This document shows, piece after piece, positions 1 to 5,252 of a stretch of 5,252 nt of DNA. Numbering within the stretch: the stretch's first letter is position 1; each line of letters opens with the position of its first letter. The translations under genes were made by a program, and so were the position numbers. The stretch comes from Firmicutes bacterium ZCTH02-B6 (GTDB taxonomy: Bacteria > Bacillota > Limnochordia > Limnochordales > ZCTH02-B6): contig LZRQ01000215.1 of the NCBI GenBank assembly GCA_002159155.1, forward strand, positions 1-5,252, read 5' to 3'. The notes below the pieces were generated by a model, which made no database searches, was not told where the DNA came from, and was given only the letters and a program-made list of their open reading frames with translations.

Positions 1-17
1 CGTTGAAGGAGTTCCAT
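1..17 (-). CDS. Possible start of a next minus-strand gene, cut by the window edge
   Basis: An ATG at 17-15 on the minus strand opens a frame that runs to the window edge and gives only MELLQ plus a partial codon. It is preceded by AAGGTGAGG (32-24), an SD-like stretch about 6 nt from the ATG. Five residues cannot identify a protein. In related gene clusters dxr or rseP may follow cdsA, but nothing here shows either. A rival reading is that a plus-strand gene ends at the TGA at 4-6, in which case this start is false. Confidence is low. Confidence 0.25.
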
Positions 18-18
18 G

Positions 19-77
19 GAAGACCTCACCTTCGGAGTACGATGAGTACTCGTCCCGTCCAGGACGGTGAGGTCTTC
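19..77. repeat. 12-bp perfect inverted repeat with nested hairpin in its loop
   Basis: GAAGACCTCACC at 19-30 is the exact reverse complement of GGTGAGGTCTTC at 66-77. The 35-nt interior holds a second perfect hairpin, GAGTAC (35-40) with GTACTC (46-51) around a 5-nt loop, and a short GTCC/GGAC pairing (52-55 with 62-65). The fold would be a branched stem on either strand. On the plus strand the stem is followed by TTTCTTTCC, which suits a terminator for a gene arriving from the left. On the minus strand the last arm covers the SD-like AAGGTGAGG in front of the ATG at 17, which suits SD sequestration. The repeat is certain; its role is not. Confidence 0.8.
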
Positions 78-111
78 TTTCTTTCCATCCCCTTCCATTC
101 CCTGTGCTACA

Positions 112-121
112 GTAACGTTAC
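112..121. promoter_or_regulatory. Perfect palindrome GTAACGTTAC, possible operator
   Basis: GTAACGTTAC is a perfect 10-bp palindrome in the otherwise unassigned stretch left of the permease stop codon. Short AT-centred perfect palindromes are typical of dimeric repressor sites, but no regulator gene or convincing -35/-10 pair lies next to it. The palindrome is plainly visible; its function as an operator is a guess. Confidence 0.3.
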
Positions 122-134
122 ACGATTCCGCAGC

Positions 135-146
135 GGCACTAGTGCC
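135..146. repeat. Perfect 12-bp palindrome spanning the permease stop codon
   Basis: GGCACTAGTGCC is a perfect palindrome that contains the TAG stop (141-139 on the minus strand) of the AI-2E-family gene. As RNA it could form only a 4-bp stem with a 4-nt loop, and no T-run follows on the minus strand, so it is a poor intrinsic terminator. No other terminator is visible directly after this gene. Confidence 0.5.
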
Positions 147-1176
147 GGGGCGGCGCGAACCCGTCAACGGCGGCAAAGAACGCTTTTGCGACGATTAAAG
201 CCAGCGGTCCCAGGAGAAACCCCGCGGTACCAACGAGCTGCACGGCCGCGTAAACCGCGATCAGGGCCGGCAGCGGGTGAAGGCCCAACTGCACGCCTAG
301 CAGGTGCGGTTCGAGCCACTGTCTAGCAAGTACAAGGGCCACCCACATCACGGCAAGGCCTAGGGCCGTGACCGCCTCGCCCTCAAGAGCGTATCCGAGG
401 GCGACAGGCAGCACGACACCGGCCGGGCCGATGACCGGCACGAGCTCCAACAGGGCCGCGGCCAATCCCAGCAGCCAGCTGTAGGGCACACGCAAGATCT
501 CAAAGCCCAGCACCGTAACGCCGCCGGTGAAAGCGACGAGCAATAGCTGCGCCCGTAACATGCCCAACACGCCCCCGAAGACCTCGTCGCGCAGGCGCAC
601 CACCGACGAGCGCCACGGCGCTGGCACCGCTTGGAGCACACCCGCCCATAGGACATGCCGGTCGCGGCTGATAAAGTAAGTGGCCAGTCCCGCGACCATG
701 ACCAAAAACAGGAAGTGCGGCGCCCCCCTAAGGGATGACAGCACTCCCCGCGCCATGCCCGCCAAGGCGTGAGAAACGTAGTCGACAGTGAGACCGACCG
801 CATCGTCCAAAGGGTGAGGAAGCCCTTCAACCCAGCGTTCGACGACGGCCAACGCTCCGGTGAGCGCGTCGCCAAGCCGCGCGGCCGCCTCGGGCAACAC
901 CAGCAGCAACTGCTCCAGGTCGGCGGTCACATTCGCGACGACCCAAGCTACGCCCCCTAACAAGACAGCCATGAACCCCGACAAGACCAGGACGGCCGAC
1001 AAGCCGCGCCCGACGCCGAGCCGCTGGTGCAGCCACTGTACCAGCGGCTCGATGACCGCAGCCAAAAGCAAAGCCAGGAGAAAGGGCTTTAAGTACAACC
1101 ATGCCACTCGCAGACAGGCAAAGATGAGCACCGCACCGACAATGGCCAGGAGGAAACGCCGCTCAGAACCCCTCAC
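139..1176 (-). CDS. AI-2E family transporter, YtvI-like integral membrane protein
   Basis: A 345-residue hydrophobic protein of the AI-2E family (PF01594-type). Hydrophobic segments lie at about 9-27, 30-46, 60-82, 152-170, 207-228, 233-260, 263-286 and 302-334, with a more polar stretch at 85-150 between the N-terminal pair of helices and the rest, as usual in this family. Family-like motifs are ATYFISRDR (165-173), ELVPVIGP (244-251) and the C-terminal LGLHPLPAL...GFLLGPLAL block (297-327). The ISRDR block and length recall the sporulation membrane protein YtvI. Members are variously linked to quorum-signal export, Na+/H+ antiport or sporulation, so the substrate cannot be told. The start is GTG at 1176 with a weak GGGGGCGG SD 5 nt upstream. 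The gene lies 53 nt after cdsA on the same strand and is probably co-transcribed. Family is secure; subfamily is tentative. Confidence 0.88.
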   Translation of the reverse strand: MRGSERRFLLAIVGAVLIFACLRVAWLYLKPFLLALLLAAVIEPLVQWLHQRLGVGRGLSAVLVLSGFMAVLLGGVAWVVANVTADLEQLLLVLPEAAARLGDALTGALAVVERWVEGLPHPLDDAVGLTVDYVSHALAGMARGVLSSLRGAPHFLFLVMVAGLATYFISRDRHVLWAGVLQAVPAPWRSSVVRLRDEVFGGVLGMLRAQLLLVAFTGGVTVLGFEILRVPYSWLLGLAAALLELVPVIGPAGVVLPVALGYALEGEAVTALGLAVMWVALVLARQWLEPHLLGVQLGLHPLPALIAVYAAVQLVGTAGFLLGPLALIVAKAFFAAVDGFAPPRH

Positions 1177-1205
1177 AGGCGCCGCCCCCGTGCGGGCAAG
1201 CCGCT

Positions 1206-1224
1206 GGGCGCCGGCTTCGCGCCC
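1206..1224 (-). other. Small GC hairpin between cdsA and the permease gene
   Basis: In the 53-nt gap, GGGCGC (1206-1211) pairs with GCGCCC (1219-1224) around a 7-nt loop. No T-run follows on the minus strand, so it is not a standard terminator. It may stabilise the upstream mRNA or damp read-through into the permease gene, or may be chance in GC-rich DNA. Confidence 0.35.
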
Positions 1225-1229
1225 CGAGA

Positions 1230-2036
1230 TTAGAGGAGGACGGACAGGTAATAGACGCAGGGGATGACCAAGAGTAAGCTATCAAAGCGGTCAAGGATGC
1301 CGCCATGGCCCGGCAGGAGACGGCCGCTGTCCTTGACGCCCGCTTCCCGCTTGATGGCCGACTCCAAGAGATCACCCACTTGACAGGCGACCGGCACGAC
1401 CACCGCCAGGACCAGCGCCCGCGGCAAGGGGATCGCGGCCAAGAGCACACTGCCCAACAGCACCACCACAAAGCCGCAGACCCACCCTCCCACCGCTCCT
1501 GAGACCGTCTTGGCCGGGCTGATGGACGGTGCCAGCGGCCGACCGCCCAACGCTCGCCCGATGAAAAAGGCGCCGCTGTCAGTCGCCCACGTGCCGGCCA
1601 CGGCCAGCAGCGTGAGTGCCAAACCAGCGGGTTCCAGAGACCTGAGAAGCAGGAAGTGGCCAAACAACCCGCCCACGTAAATGGTGCCGAGCACCACGGC
1701 CCCAGCAACGGCCAAGGGACGCCGCGCTGGCATGGTCACAGCTCGCCCGAGGCTATAGACTGCCACGGCGAACAGCGCGGCGCCGGACCCAAATCCTGGT
1801 ACCGCCAGCGGCTCCCGTGCAGCAGTGTACGCCAGCGCCAGCAGTAATAGACCGCCACCCACGAGACCTTCGGCGGGAAGCGGTGCATTCAAGATGCGGC
1901 GCGCCAGCCCGTACCACTCCAACAAGCCCAGCACAGCCACAAGCGCGACGACGCCGCTCCACCACGGGTCACCCGCGATCAGGGCCCCCAAGAGCAAGGG
2001 GCCACCCACCAGTGCGGTCAGCACCCGCGCCCGCAC
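1230..2036 (-). CDS. cdsA: Phosphatidate cytidylyltransferase (CDP-diacylglycerol synthase)
   Basis: Makes CDP-diacylglycerol from phosphatidic acid and CTP, the branch-point precursor of phosphatidylglycerol and related phospholipids, in the cytoplasmic membrane. The 268-residue protein is almost wholly hydrophobic, as expected for a polytopic enzyme of usual family length. The C-terminal cytidylyltransferase signature is complete at about 226-252: SAIKRE, then VKDSGRLLPGHGG and ILDRFD, with the metal-binding and catalytic acidic residues present. The upstream conserved block ATDSGAFFIGR followed by SISPAKT is also intact. The start is GTG at 2036, supported by AGGGAGG 7 nt upstream; that SD overlaps the uppS stop codon, so translation is likely coupled to uppS. 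UppS and CdsA are commonly adjacent in bacteria. No anomaly is seen. Confidence 0.97.
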   Translation of the reverse strand: MRARVLTALVGGPLLLGALIAGDPWWSGVVALVAVLGLLEWYGLARRILNAPLPAEGLVGGGLLLLALAYTAAREPLAVPGFGSGAALFAVAVYSLGRAVTMPARRPLAVAGAVVLGTIYVGGLFGHFLLLRSLEPAGLALTLLAVAGTWATDSGAFFIGRALGGRPLAPSISPAKTVSGAVGGWVCGFVVVLLGSVLLAAIPLPRALVLAVVVPVACQVGDLLESAIKREAGVKDSGRLLPGHGGILDRFDSLLLVIPCVYYLSVLL

Positions 2037-2043
2037 GTCGCCG

Positions 2044-2050
2044 CCTCCCT
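2044..2050 (-). promoter_or_regulatory. Ribosome binding site of cdsA, overlapping uppS stop
   Basis: AGGGAGG on the minus strand lies 7 nt before the GTG at 2036. It fixes that non-ATG start and shares bases with the TAG stop of uppS (2051-2049), implying ribosome hand-over from uppS to cdsA. Confidence 0.75.
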
Positions 2051-2840
2051 AGATGCGTCCGAAACGCCGTTGGCGGCGCTGATAGTCGAGAATGGCCTCA
2101 TATAGATGGACGCGCCGGAAGTCTGGCCAATACACGGGGGTTATCCACAACTCGGAGTAAGCTAGCTGCCAGAGAAGGAAATTTGAGATGCGGTGCTCGC
2201 CGCCCGTACGGATCACCAGGTCCGGGTCGGGTAACCCCGCCGTATAAAGATAGGAAGAGAACGCCGCCTCGTCGATGTCCTCGAGCCGTACCTTTCCTGC
2301 CACGACATCGTGCGCCAACAGGCGCGCCGCCCGGGCAATCTCAGCGCGGCCGCCGTAGTTGAGCGCCACAGACAGACCGAGCTTTTCCTCCCGCGGCCTC
2401 ATTTTCAGCGCCTCGGTAAGTCGCTCCCGGACCCGAGCCGGCAGGCGGCTCATGTCCCCGATCACCCGGAGTCCCACCCCGTTGTCGACAAGGCGTGGCA
2501 ACTCCTGCTCGACCACGGTCATGAGCAGGTCCATCAAAAACCCGACTTCCTGCTCCGGACGCTCCCAGTTTTCGGTCGAAAACGCGTAGACAGTCAGGTA
2601 GCGGACGCCCAACTGCCCGCACGCCTCGACCGTCTCCCGCAGCGCCCCCACGCCTGCCCGGTGACCTTCGACGCGCGGCAGCGAGCGGCGGGTTGCCCAC
2701 CGCCCGTTGCCGTCCATGATGATCGCCACGTGCACGGGCAGCCGCTGCCGGTCGATGGCCGCCAGCAGTTGCTCCTCGCCGGCGCCGTTCAGCTGCACAC
2801 GATCTACGCCGGAACTAAACGACACAGGGGTCTTGTGCAT
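2049..2840 (-). CDS. uppS: Isoprenyl transferase, di-trans,poly-cis-undecaprenyl diphosphate synthase
   Basis: A cis-prenyltransferase that extends farnesyl diphosphate with isopentenyl diphosphate to make undecaprenyl diphosphate, the lipid carrier for peptidoglycan and other wall polymers. The 263-residue length is normal to slightly long; the first 35 or so residues are a non-conserved N-terminal extension. The catalytic motif IMDGNGRWA is at 41-49 with Asp43 as the expected catalytic, Mg-binding residue. Also visible are GHRAG (59-63), YAFSTENW (85-92), the NYGGR block (161-165), and the C-terminal signature DLVIRTGGE (207-215) running into ISNFLLWQLAYSE (218-230). The ATG at 2840 is chosen because it overlaps the stop of the preceding small ORF as TGATG and has GAGGAACGAG upstream; an open frame continues further upstream but is unlike the family. 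It precedes cdsA by 12 nt. Confidence 0.97.
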   Translation of the reverse strand: MHKTPVSFSSGVDRVQLNGAGEEQLLAAIDRQRLPVHVAIIMDGNGRWATRRSLPRVEGHRAGVGALRETVEACGQLGVRYLTVYAFSTENWERPEQEVGFLMDLLMTVVEQELPRLVDNGVGLRVIGDMSRLPARVRERLTEALKMRPREEKLGLSVALNYGGRAEIARAARLLAHDVVAGKVRLEDIDEAAFSSYLYTAGLPDPDLVIRTGGEHRISNFLLWQLAYSELWITPVYWPDFRRVHLYEAILDYQRRQRRFGRI

Positions 2841-3139
2841 CAAGCTCGTTCCTCGACCTCCCGCCCGTCGCTGCTCGAGGCATGCTCCTGCGCCGGTCCC
2901 GGGCCCTCGGGCACGATGACCAGCAACAGCCCTTCGTCTGGCAAAACGGTCTGACGGGCCACGCGCCAGCGCAGCGCCCCACAGGCGACCTCGTCTCCCG
3001 CAGGGACGAGCCGCAGCGGTCGGCCAAAAGCCGCTAGCGTCTCGACGGCCGCTTCCAAGTCCCACGCCAGGACATCCGGCGCAGGCCAGGGTGGGCCCTC
3101 GCGGGGCTCTCCCCCACGCATTTGCGGGCGGGGCGTCAC
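2840..3139 (-). CDS. Small uncharacterised protein, weakly PASTA-like, between frr and uppS
   Basis: A 99-residue ORF with no firmly recognised family. Its GTG start overlaps the frr stop as GTGA, and its TGA stop shares one base with the uppS ATG, so it fills exactly the space between two secure genes. AAGGAG lies 11 nt before the GTG (3156-3151), and most codons end in G or C like the neighbours. Residues 1-20 are proline- and glycine-rich; 21-77 (from PDVLAWDLEAAVETLAAFGR to LLLVIVPE) read as a loop, an amphipathic helix and beta strands, in the style of a single PASTA domain. Residues 78-99 are polar and acidic. There is no signal peptide or membrane helix, so it would be cytoplasmic, unlike most PASTA proteins. 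From memory, some Clostridia have a similar small ORF at this place. The gene is likely real; function is unknown. A later start at Met7 is possible but lacks an SD. Confidence 0.75.
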   Translation of the reverse strand: MTPRPQMRGGEPREGPPWPAPDVLAWDLEAAVETLAAFGRPLRLVPAGDEVACGALRWRVARQTVLPDEGLLLVIVPEGPGPAQEHASSSDGREVEERA

Positions 3140-3702
3140 ACTTCCAGGATCTCCTTTTCCTTCGCCGCCAGGAGGTCGTCGATTTCCTTGATGTAGCGAT
3201 CGGTCAGTTCCTGCACCTGGGTTTGGGCCCGGCGGCTGTCGTCTTCGGACAGCTGCCCGTCCTTTTCCAGCTTCTTGATGGCATCGTTCACATCGCGGCG
3301 GACGTTGCGGATGGCGACCCGCTTGTCCTCGGCCTCCTTGCGTGCAAGACGGGCCAGCTCTTTGCGGCGCTCCTCGGTCAACGGCGGCACCTGGATGCGC
3401 AGCACGGCACCGTCCGAAGTGGGCGTGAGCCCGAGGTCGGACTTGAGGATCGCCTTCTCAATGAGCTTAACCGCATTTTTGTCCCACGGTTGGATGACCA
3501 ACAGCCGCGCCTCGGGCACGGTCACGGTCGCCAGCTGGTTGACGGGCAAAAGGGTACCGTAATAATCCACTTGCACTCGGTCCAACAGCGACGGGCTGGC
3601 CCGGCCGGTGCGGATCGCGGCCAACTCCCGGCGGGCGGCTTGGACAGCCTGCTTCATCTTCTCATCGGCGTCTTGCAAGAGAGCGCGCACCTGCTCATCC
3701 AT
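3136..3702 (-). CDS. frr: Ribosome recycling factor
   Basis: RRF acts with EF-G to split the post-termination ribosome complex and free the subunits. The 188-residue length matches the family (about 185). Typical blocks are DADEKMKQAV (11-20), the highly conserved IRTGRASPSLLD (30-41), the domain II beta region (42-105) including VPEARLLVIQPWD (62-74), and the long C-terminal helices from 108 onward with the conserved IRNVRRD (131-137). The ATG at 3702 is preferred over upstream in-frame codons because homologues begin just before this first helix and because GAGGGTGA lies a few bases upstream. It overlaps the end of pyrH by 8 nt and its own stop overlaps the start of the small ORF, so translation is probably coupled on both sides. 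No missing conserved element is seen. Confidence 0.98.
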   Translation of the reverse strand: MDEQVRALLQDADEKMKQAVQAARRELAAIRTGRASPSLLDRVQVDYYGTLLPVNQLATVTVPEARLLVIQPWDKNAVKLIEKAILKSDLGLTPTSDGAVLRIQVPPLTEERRKELARLARKEAEDKRVAIRNVRRDVNDAIKKLEKDGQLSEDDSRRAQTQVQELTDRYIKEIDDLLAAKEKEILEV

Positions 3703-4435
3703 GGCTCTCACCCTCGCTTCCGACTTTCGTCCCGACCCGCTCGCCCAGGCACGCCCTGACGATGTTCTCCGGCTGATTGAAATCAAACACGATGATGGGA
3801 ATCTTGTTGTCCATACAGAGCGACGTGGCGGTGGAGTCCATCACGCCCAGGCCGCGGTTGAGCACTTCAATGTACGGGATGAATTCCAGCTTTTGCGCAT
3901 CCGGATTCGTACGGGGGTCCGAGTCGTAGACGCCGTCGACGCCTCGCTTGGCCATGAGAATAACCTCGGCCTCGATCTCCGCCGCCCGCAGCGCGGCTGT
4001 CGTATCGGTGGAGAAGTAAGGATTGCCAGTTCCTGAAGCGAAGATAACGACCCGTCCCTTTTCCAGATGCCGGATGGCGCGCCGCCGTATATATGGCTCC
4101 GCAATTTGCCGCATCTCGATGGCCGTCAACACCCGGGTTTCGACACCGATCTTCTCCAGGGCGTCCTGCAAGGCCAAGGCGTTGATCACCGTGGCCAGCA
4201 TCCCCATGTAGTCGGCCGTCGCCCGGTCCATGCCTCGCAGACTCCCAGCCGCGCCCCGCCAGATATTGCCGCCGCCCACCACGACTGCGACCTGCACGCC
4301 CAACTCGTGGACCGCGCGGATTTGGCCGGCGATGAGATTGATCACGTCAAGATCGAGGCCGAAACCGGCGCTGCCCGCCAAAGCCTCGCCGCTGAGCTTG
4401 AGTACGACCCGCCGGTAAACGGGTTTTGCTGTCAT
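3695..4435 (-). CDS. pyrH: Uridylate kinase (UMP kinase)
   Basis: Phosphorylates UMP to UDP with ATP, the step that feeds UTP and CTP pools; bacterial enzymes are hexamers of the amino acid kinase fold, usually activated by GTP and inhibited by UTP. The 246-residue length is normal. Visible motifs are KLSGEAL (13-19), the glycine-rich GGGNIWRG (54-61), MDRATADYMGMLATVINALALQ beginning at 69, the nucleotide-site GTGNPYFSTDT (135-145) and the DGVYDSDPR block (167-175). The ATG at 4435 is chosen because homologues start a few residues before the KLSGEAL block; GAGGAG lies 12 nt upstream, a rather long spacing. The frame stays open back to 4603 but that extension is low-complexity and unlike the family. 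A terminator and about 150 nt of leader separate it from tsf, while frr overlaps its 3' end. Confidence 0.98.
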   Translation of the reverse strand: MTAKPVYRRVVLKLSGEALAGSAGFGLDLDVINLIAGQIRAVHELGVQVAVVVGGGNIWRGAAGSLRGMDRATADYMGMLATVINALALQDALEKIGVETRVLTAIEMRQIAEPYIRRRAIRHLEKGRVVIFASGTGNPYFSTDTTAALRAAEIEAEVILMAKRGVDGVYDSDPRTNPDAQKLEFIPYIEVLNRGLGVMDSTATSLCMDNKIPIIVFDFNQPENIVRACLGERVGTKVGSEGESHG

Positions 4436-4489
4436 GGTTCCGTTGCGCTCCTCGGACTGTTTCTTGCTCAGCGCGCCAATTCCTCTTGA

Positions 4490-4515
4490 GGACGCGCCGG
4501 CACCCAAGCGCGTCC
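4490..4515 (-). promoter_or_regulatory. Strong GC hairpin in the pyrH leader
   Basis: On the minus strand GGACGCGC (4515-4508) pairs perfectly with GCGCGTCC (4497-4490) around a 10-nt loop, about 55 nt upstream of the pyrH ATG. No T-run follows, so it is not an intrinsic terminator. A further GGCGCGC (4477-4471) could compete for the first arm, so alternative folds are possible. Its position suggests a structured 5' leader, but GC-rich DNA makes such stems by chance fairly often. Confidence 0.45.
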
Positions 4516-4564
4516 CGCCAGGGATCGCGGCGGAACCACGCCCACGGCCCACCTGTCCACAGCG

Positions 4565-4579
4565 GACGGCAGCGCCGTC
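4565..4579 (-). other. Short hairpin just after the tsf terminator
   Basis: GACGGC (4565-4570) pairs with GCCGTC (4574-4579) around a 3-nt loop, a few bases beyond the T-run of the tsf terminator on the minus strand. It could add to transcription stopping or protect the RNA end; it could equally be chance. Confidence 0.35.
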
Positions 4580-4583
4580 TGCA

Positions 4584-4613
4584 GGAAAAGAGAGAGCCCT
4601 CACGGGCTCTCTC
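4584..4613 (-). terminator. Rho-independent terminator after tsf
   Basis: On the minus strand GAGAGAGCCC (4613-4604) and GGGCTCTCTC (4599-4590) form a perfect 10-bp stem with a 4-nt GTGA loop, followed at once by TTTTCC (4589-4584). It begins 2 nt after the tsf stop codon. This is a standard intrinsic terminator and should end, or sharply reduce, transcription from the upstream genes before pyrH. Confidence 0.92.
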
Positions 4614-4615
4614 CC

Positions 4616-5239
4616 TTACTCAGTCTCTGCAGGCTGCCCGACGCCCTCGCCTCGTTCGAAGCGGGCGAACCGCCTGACGGTGATGTTTTCGCCGAGGGCA
4701 GCGATCTTTTCCTGGATCAGCTGCTGCACCGTGCGGTCCGGATCCTTGATGAAGGGCTGCTCCAGCAGGCAGACTTCCTTGAAAAACTTCTCGATGCGGC
4801 CCTCGACAATCTTGTCGACGACGCGCTCGGGCTTGCCCTCATTGAGCGCCGCAGCCCGGTAGATGCGTCGCTCTTCTTCGAGCACCGCCTCAGGAACATC
4901 CTCACGGGACACATACTGAGGGCGAGCGGCCGCCACCTGCATGGCCAAGTCACGGGCCAACTGGCGGAAGTCCTCCGTCTTGGCAACGAAGTCCGTCTCG
5001 CAGTTGACCTCAATCAGCACACCGACGCGGCCGCCGGGATGGATATAAGCTTCCACCAGGCCATCAGCCGCCACACGGCCCGCCTTCTTGGCCGCAGCCG
5101 CCAGGCCTTTCTCCCGCAGGTAGGCGACGGCCTTTTCCATGTCGCCGCCGGTCTCCTCCAGCGCCCGCTTGCAATCCATCATGCCGGCCTGGGTTCGCTC
5201 CCGCAGCTCCTTGACCATTTGCGGCGTTATCTGCGCCAT
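4616..5239 (-). CDS. tsf: Translation elongation factor Ts, short form
   Basis: EF-Ts is the nucleotide exchange factor that regenerates EF-Tu-GTP during elongation. The 207-residue length marks the short form (as in Thermus-type proteins), against about 280-290 in E. coli or B. subtilis. The N-terminal UBA-like domain (1-54) carries signature 1, LRERTQAGMMDCKRAL (12-27). Signature 2, EVNCETDFVAK (77-87), includes the TDFV motif (82-85) that contacts EF-Tu. The C-terminal half-core ends with QEKIAALGENITVRRFARFE (176-195) and a short charged tail. The ATG at 5239 has GGAG 9 nt upstream. rpsB normally lies directly upstream, which would be beyond the window edge. A strong terminator follows the stop codon. 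Confidence 0.98.
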   Translation of the reverse strand: MAQITPQMVKELRERTQAGMMDCKRALEETGGDMEKAVAYLREKGLAAAAKKAGRVAADGLVEAYIHPGGRVGVLIEVNCETDFVAKTEDFRQLARDLAMQVAAARPQYVSREDVPEAVLEEERRIYRAAALNEGKPERVVDKIVEGRIEKFFKEVCLLEQPFIKDPDRTVQQLIQEKIAALGENITVRRFARFERGEGVGQPAETE

Positions 5240-5248
5240 CAGTATGTG

Positions 5249-5252
5249 CTCC
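5249..5252 (-). promoter_or_regulatory. Ribosome binding site of tsf
   Basis: GGAG on the minus strand at the window edge, 9 nt before the tsf ATG. It may extend beyond the window, and supports the chosen start. Confidence 0.6.

Noticed and set aside
105..113. Extended -10-like TGCTACAGT on the plus strand
   Set aside because: There is no -35 match at the right distance and it would only transcribe antisense into the permease gene.
3..326. Plus-strand 107-residue open frame across the left end
   Set aside because: It is antisense to the permease gene over most of its length, is arginine/proline-rich without recognisable motifs, and crosses the inverted repeat; typical of a spurious frame in GC-rich DNA.
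2310..2954. Long plus-strand frame of 214 residues over uppS
   Set aside because: It lies opposite the secure uppS gene, which has all catalytic motifs, and shows no domain of its own.
2841..3065. N-terminal extension of uppS
   Set aside because: The upstream frame overlaps the small ORF, is arginine- and glycine-rich and unlike cis-prenyltransferases; the ATG at 2840 has an SD and a coupled overlap.
3091..3759. Long plus-strand frame of 222 residues over frr
   Set aside because: It is the antisense shadow of frr and parts of its neighbours; no family motif is seen and gene order explains the region fully.
4531..4559. Possible pyrH promoter with TGGACA (4559-4554) as -35 on the minus strand
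   Set aside because: No acceptable -10 hexamer is found 16-18 bp downstream; the sequence there is GGTTCCGC-like.
4436..4603. N-terminal extension of pyrH to an upstream start at 4603
   Set aside because: The extension would begin inside the terminator stem, is low-complexity, and is absent from known UMP kinases; the ATG at 4435 fits the family start.

Overview
The window looks like a GC-rich (roughly mid-60s % by eye) bacterial chromosome. The conserved order tsf-pyrH-frr-uppS-cdsA, an EF-Ts of the short type, many GTG starts and a YtvI-like permease fit a high-GC, possibly thermophilic Firmicutes relative (for example a Limnochordia/Symbiobacterium-type lineage). The lineage is an inference from gene order and protein character, not a database result. 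Every confident gene is on the minus strand, so transcription runs from high to low coordinates.

Layout in transcription order: tsf (EF-Ts, 5239-4616) ends 2 nt before a textbook intrinsic terminator (4613-4584). A leader of about 150 nt follows, holding two GC-rich hairpins and no clear promoter. Next is a very tight run: pyrH (UMP kinase, 4435-3695), frr (ribosome recycling factor, 3702-3136), an unnamed 99-residue ORF (3139-2840), uppS (undecaprenyl diphosphate synthase, 2840-2049) and cdsA (CDP-diacylglycerol synthase, 2036-1230). Joins from pyrH to uppS overlap by 8, 4 and 1 nt; cdsA follows after a 12-nt gap with its Shine-Dalgarno (SD) sequence lying across the uppS stop. A 53-nt gap with a small GC hairpin leads to an AI-2E-family (YtvI-like) membrane protein gene (1176-139). 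The last 138 nt contain no confident gene but hold a 12-bp perfect inverted repeat with nested hairpins and two perfect palindromes.

The genes join translation (EF-Ts, RRF), pyrimidine nucleotide supply (UMP to UDP, hence UTP and CTP), the lipid carrier for cell-wall synthesis (undecaprenyl diphosphate) and the activated phospholipid precursor (CDP-diacylglycerol, which uses CTP). This is a known conserved housekeeping neighbourhood. The less ordinary parts are the small PASTA-like ORF locked between frr and uppS, the terminator plus structured leader separating tsf from pyrH, the permease gene where dxr/rseP often follow cdsA, and the structured left end. I see no defence system, mobile element, CRISPR array, tRNA or rRNA.
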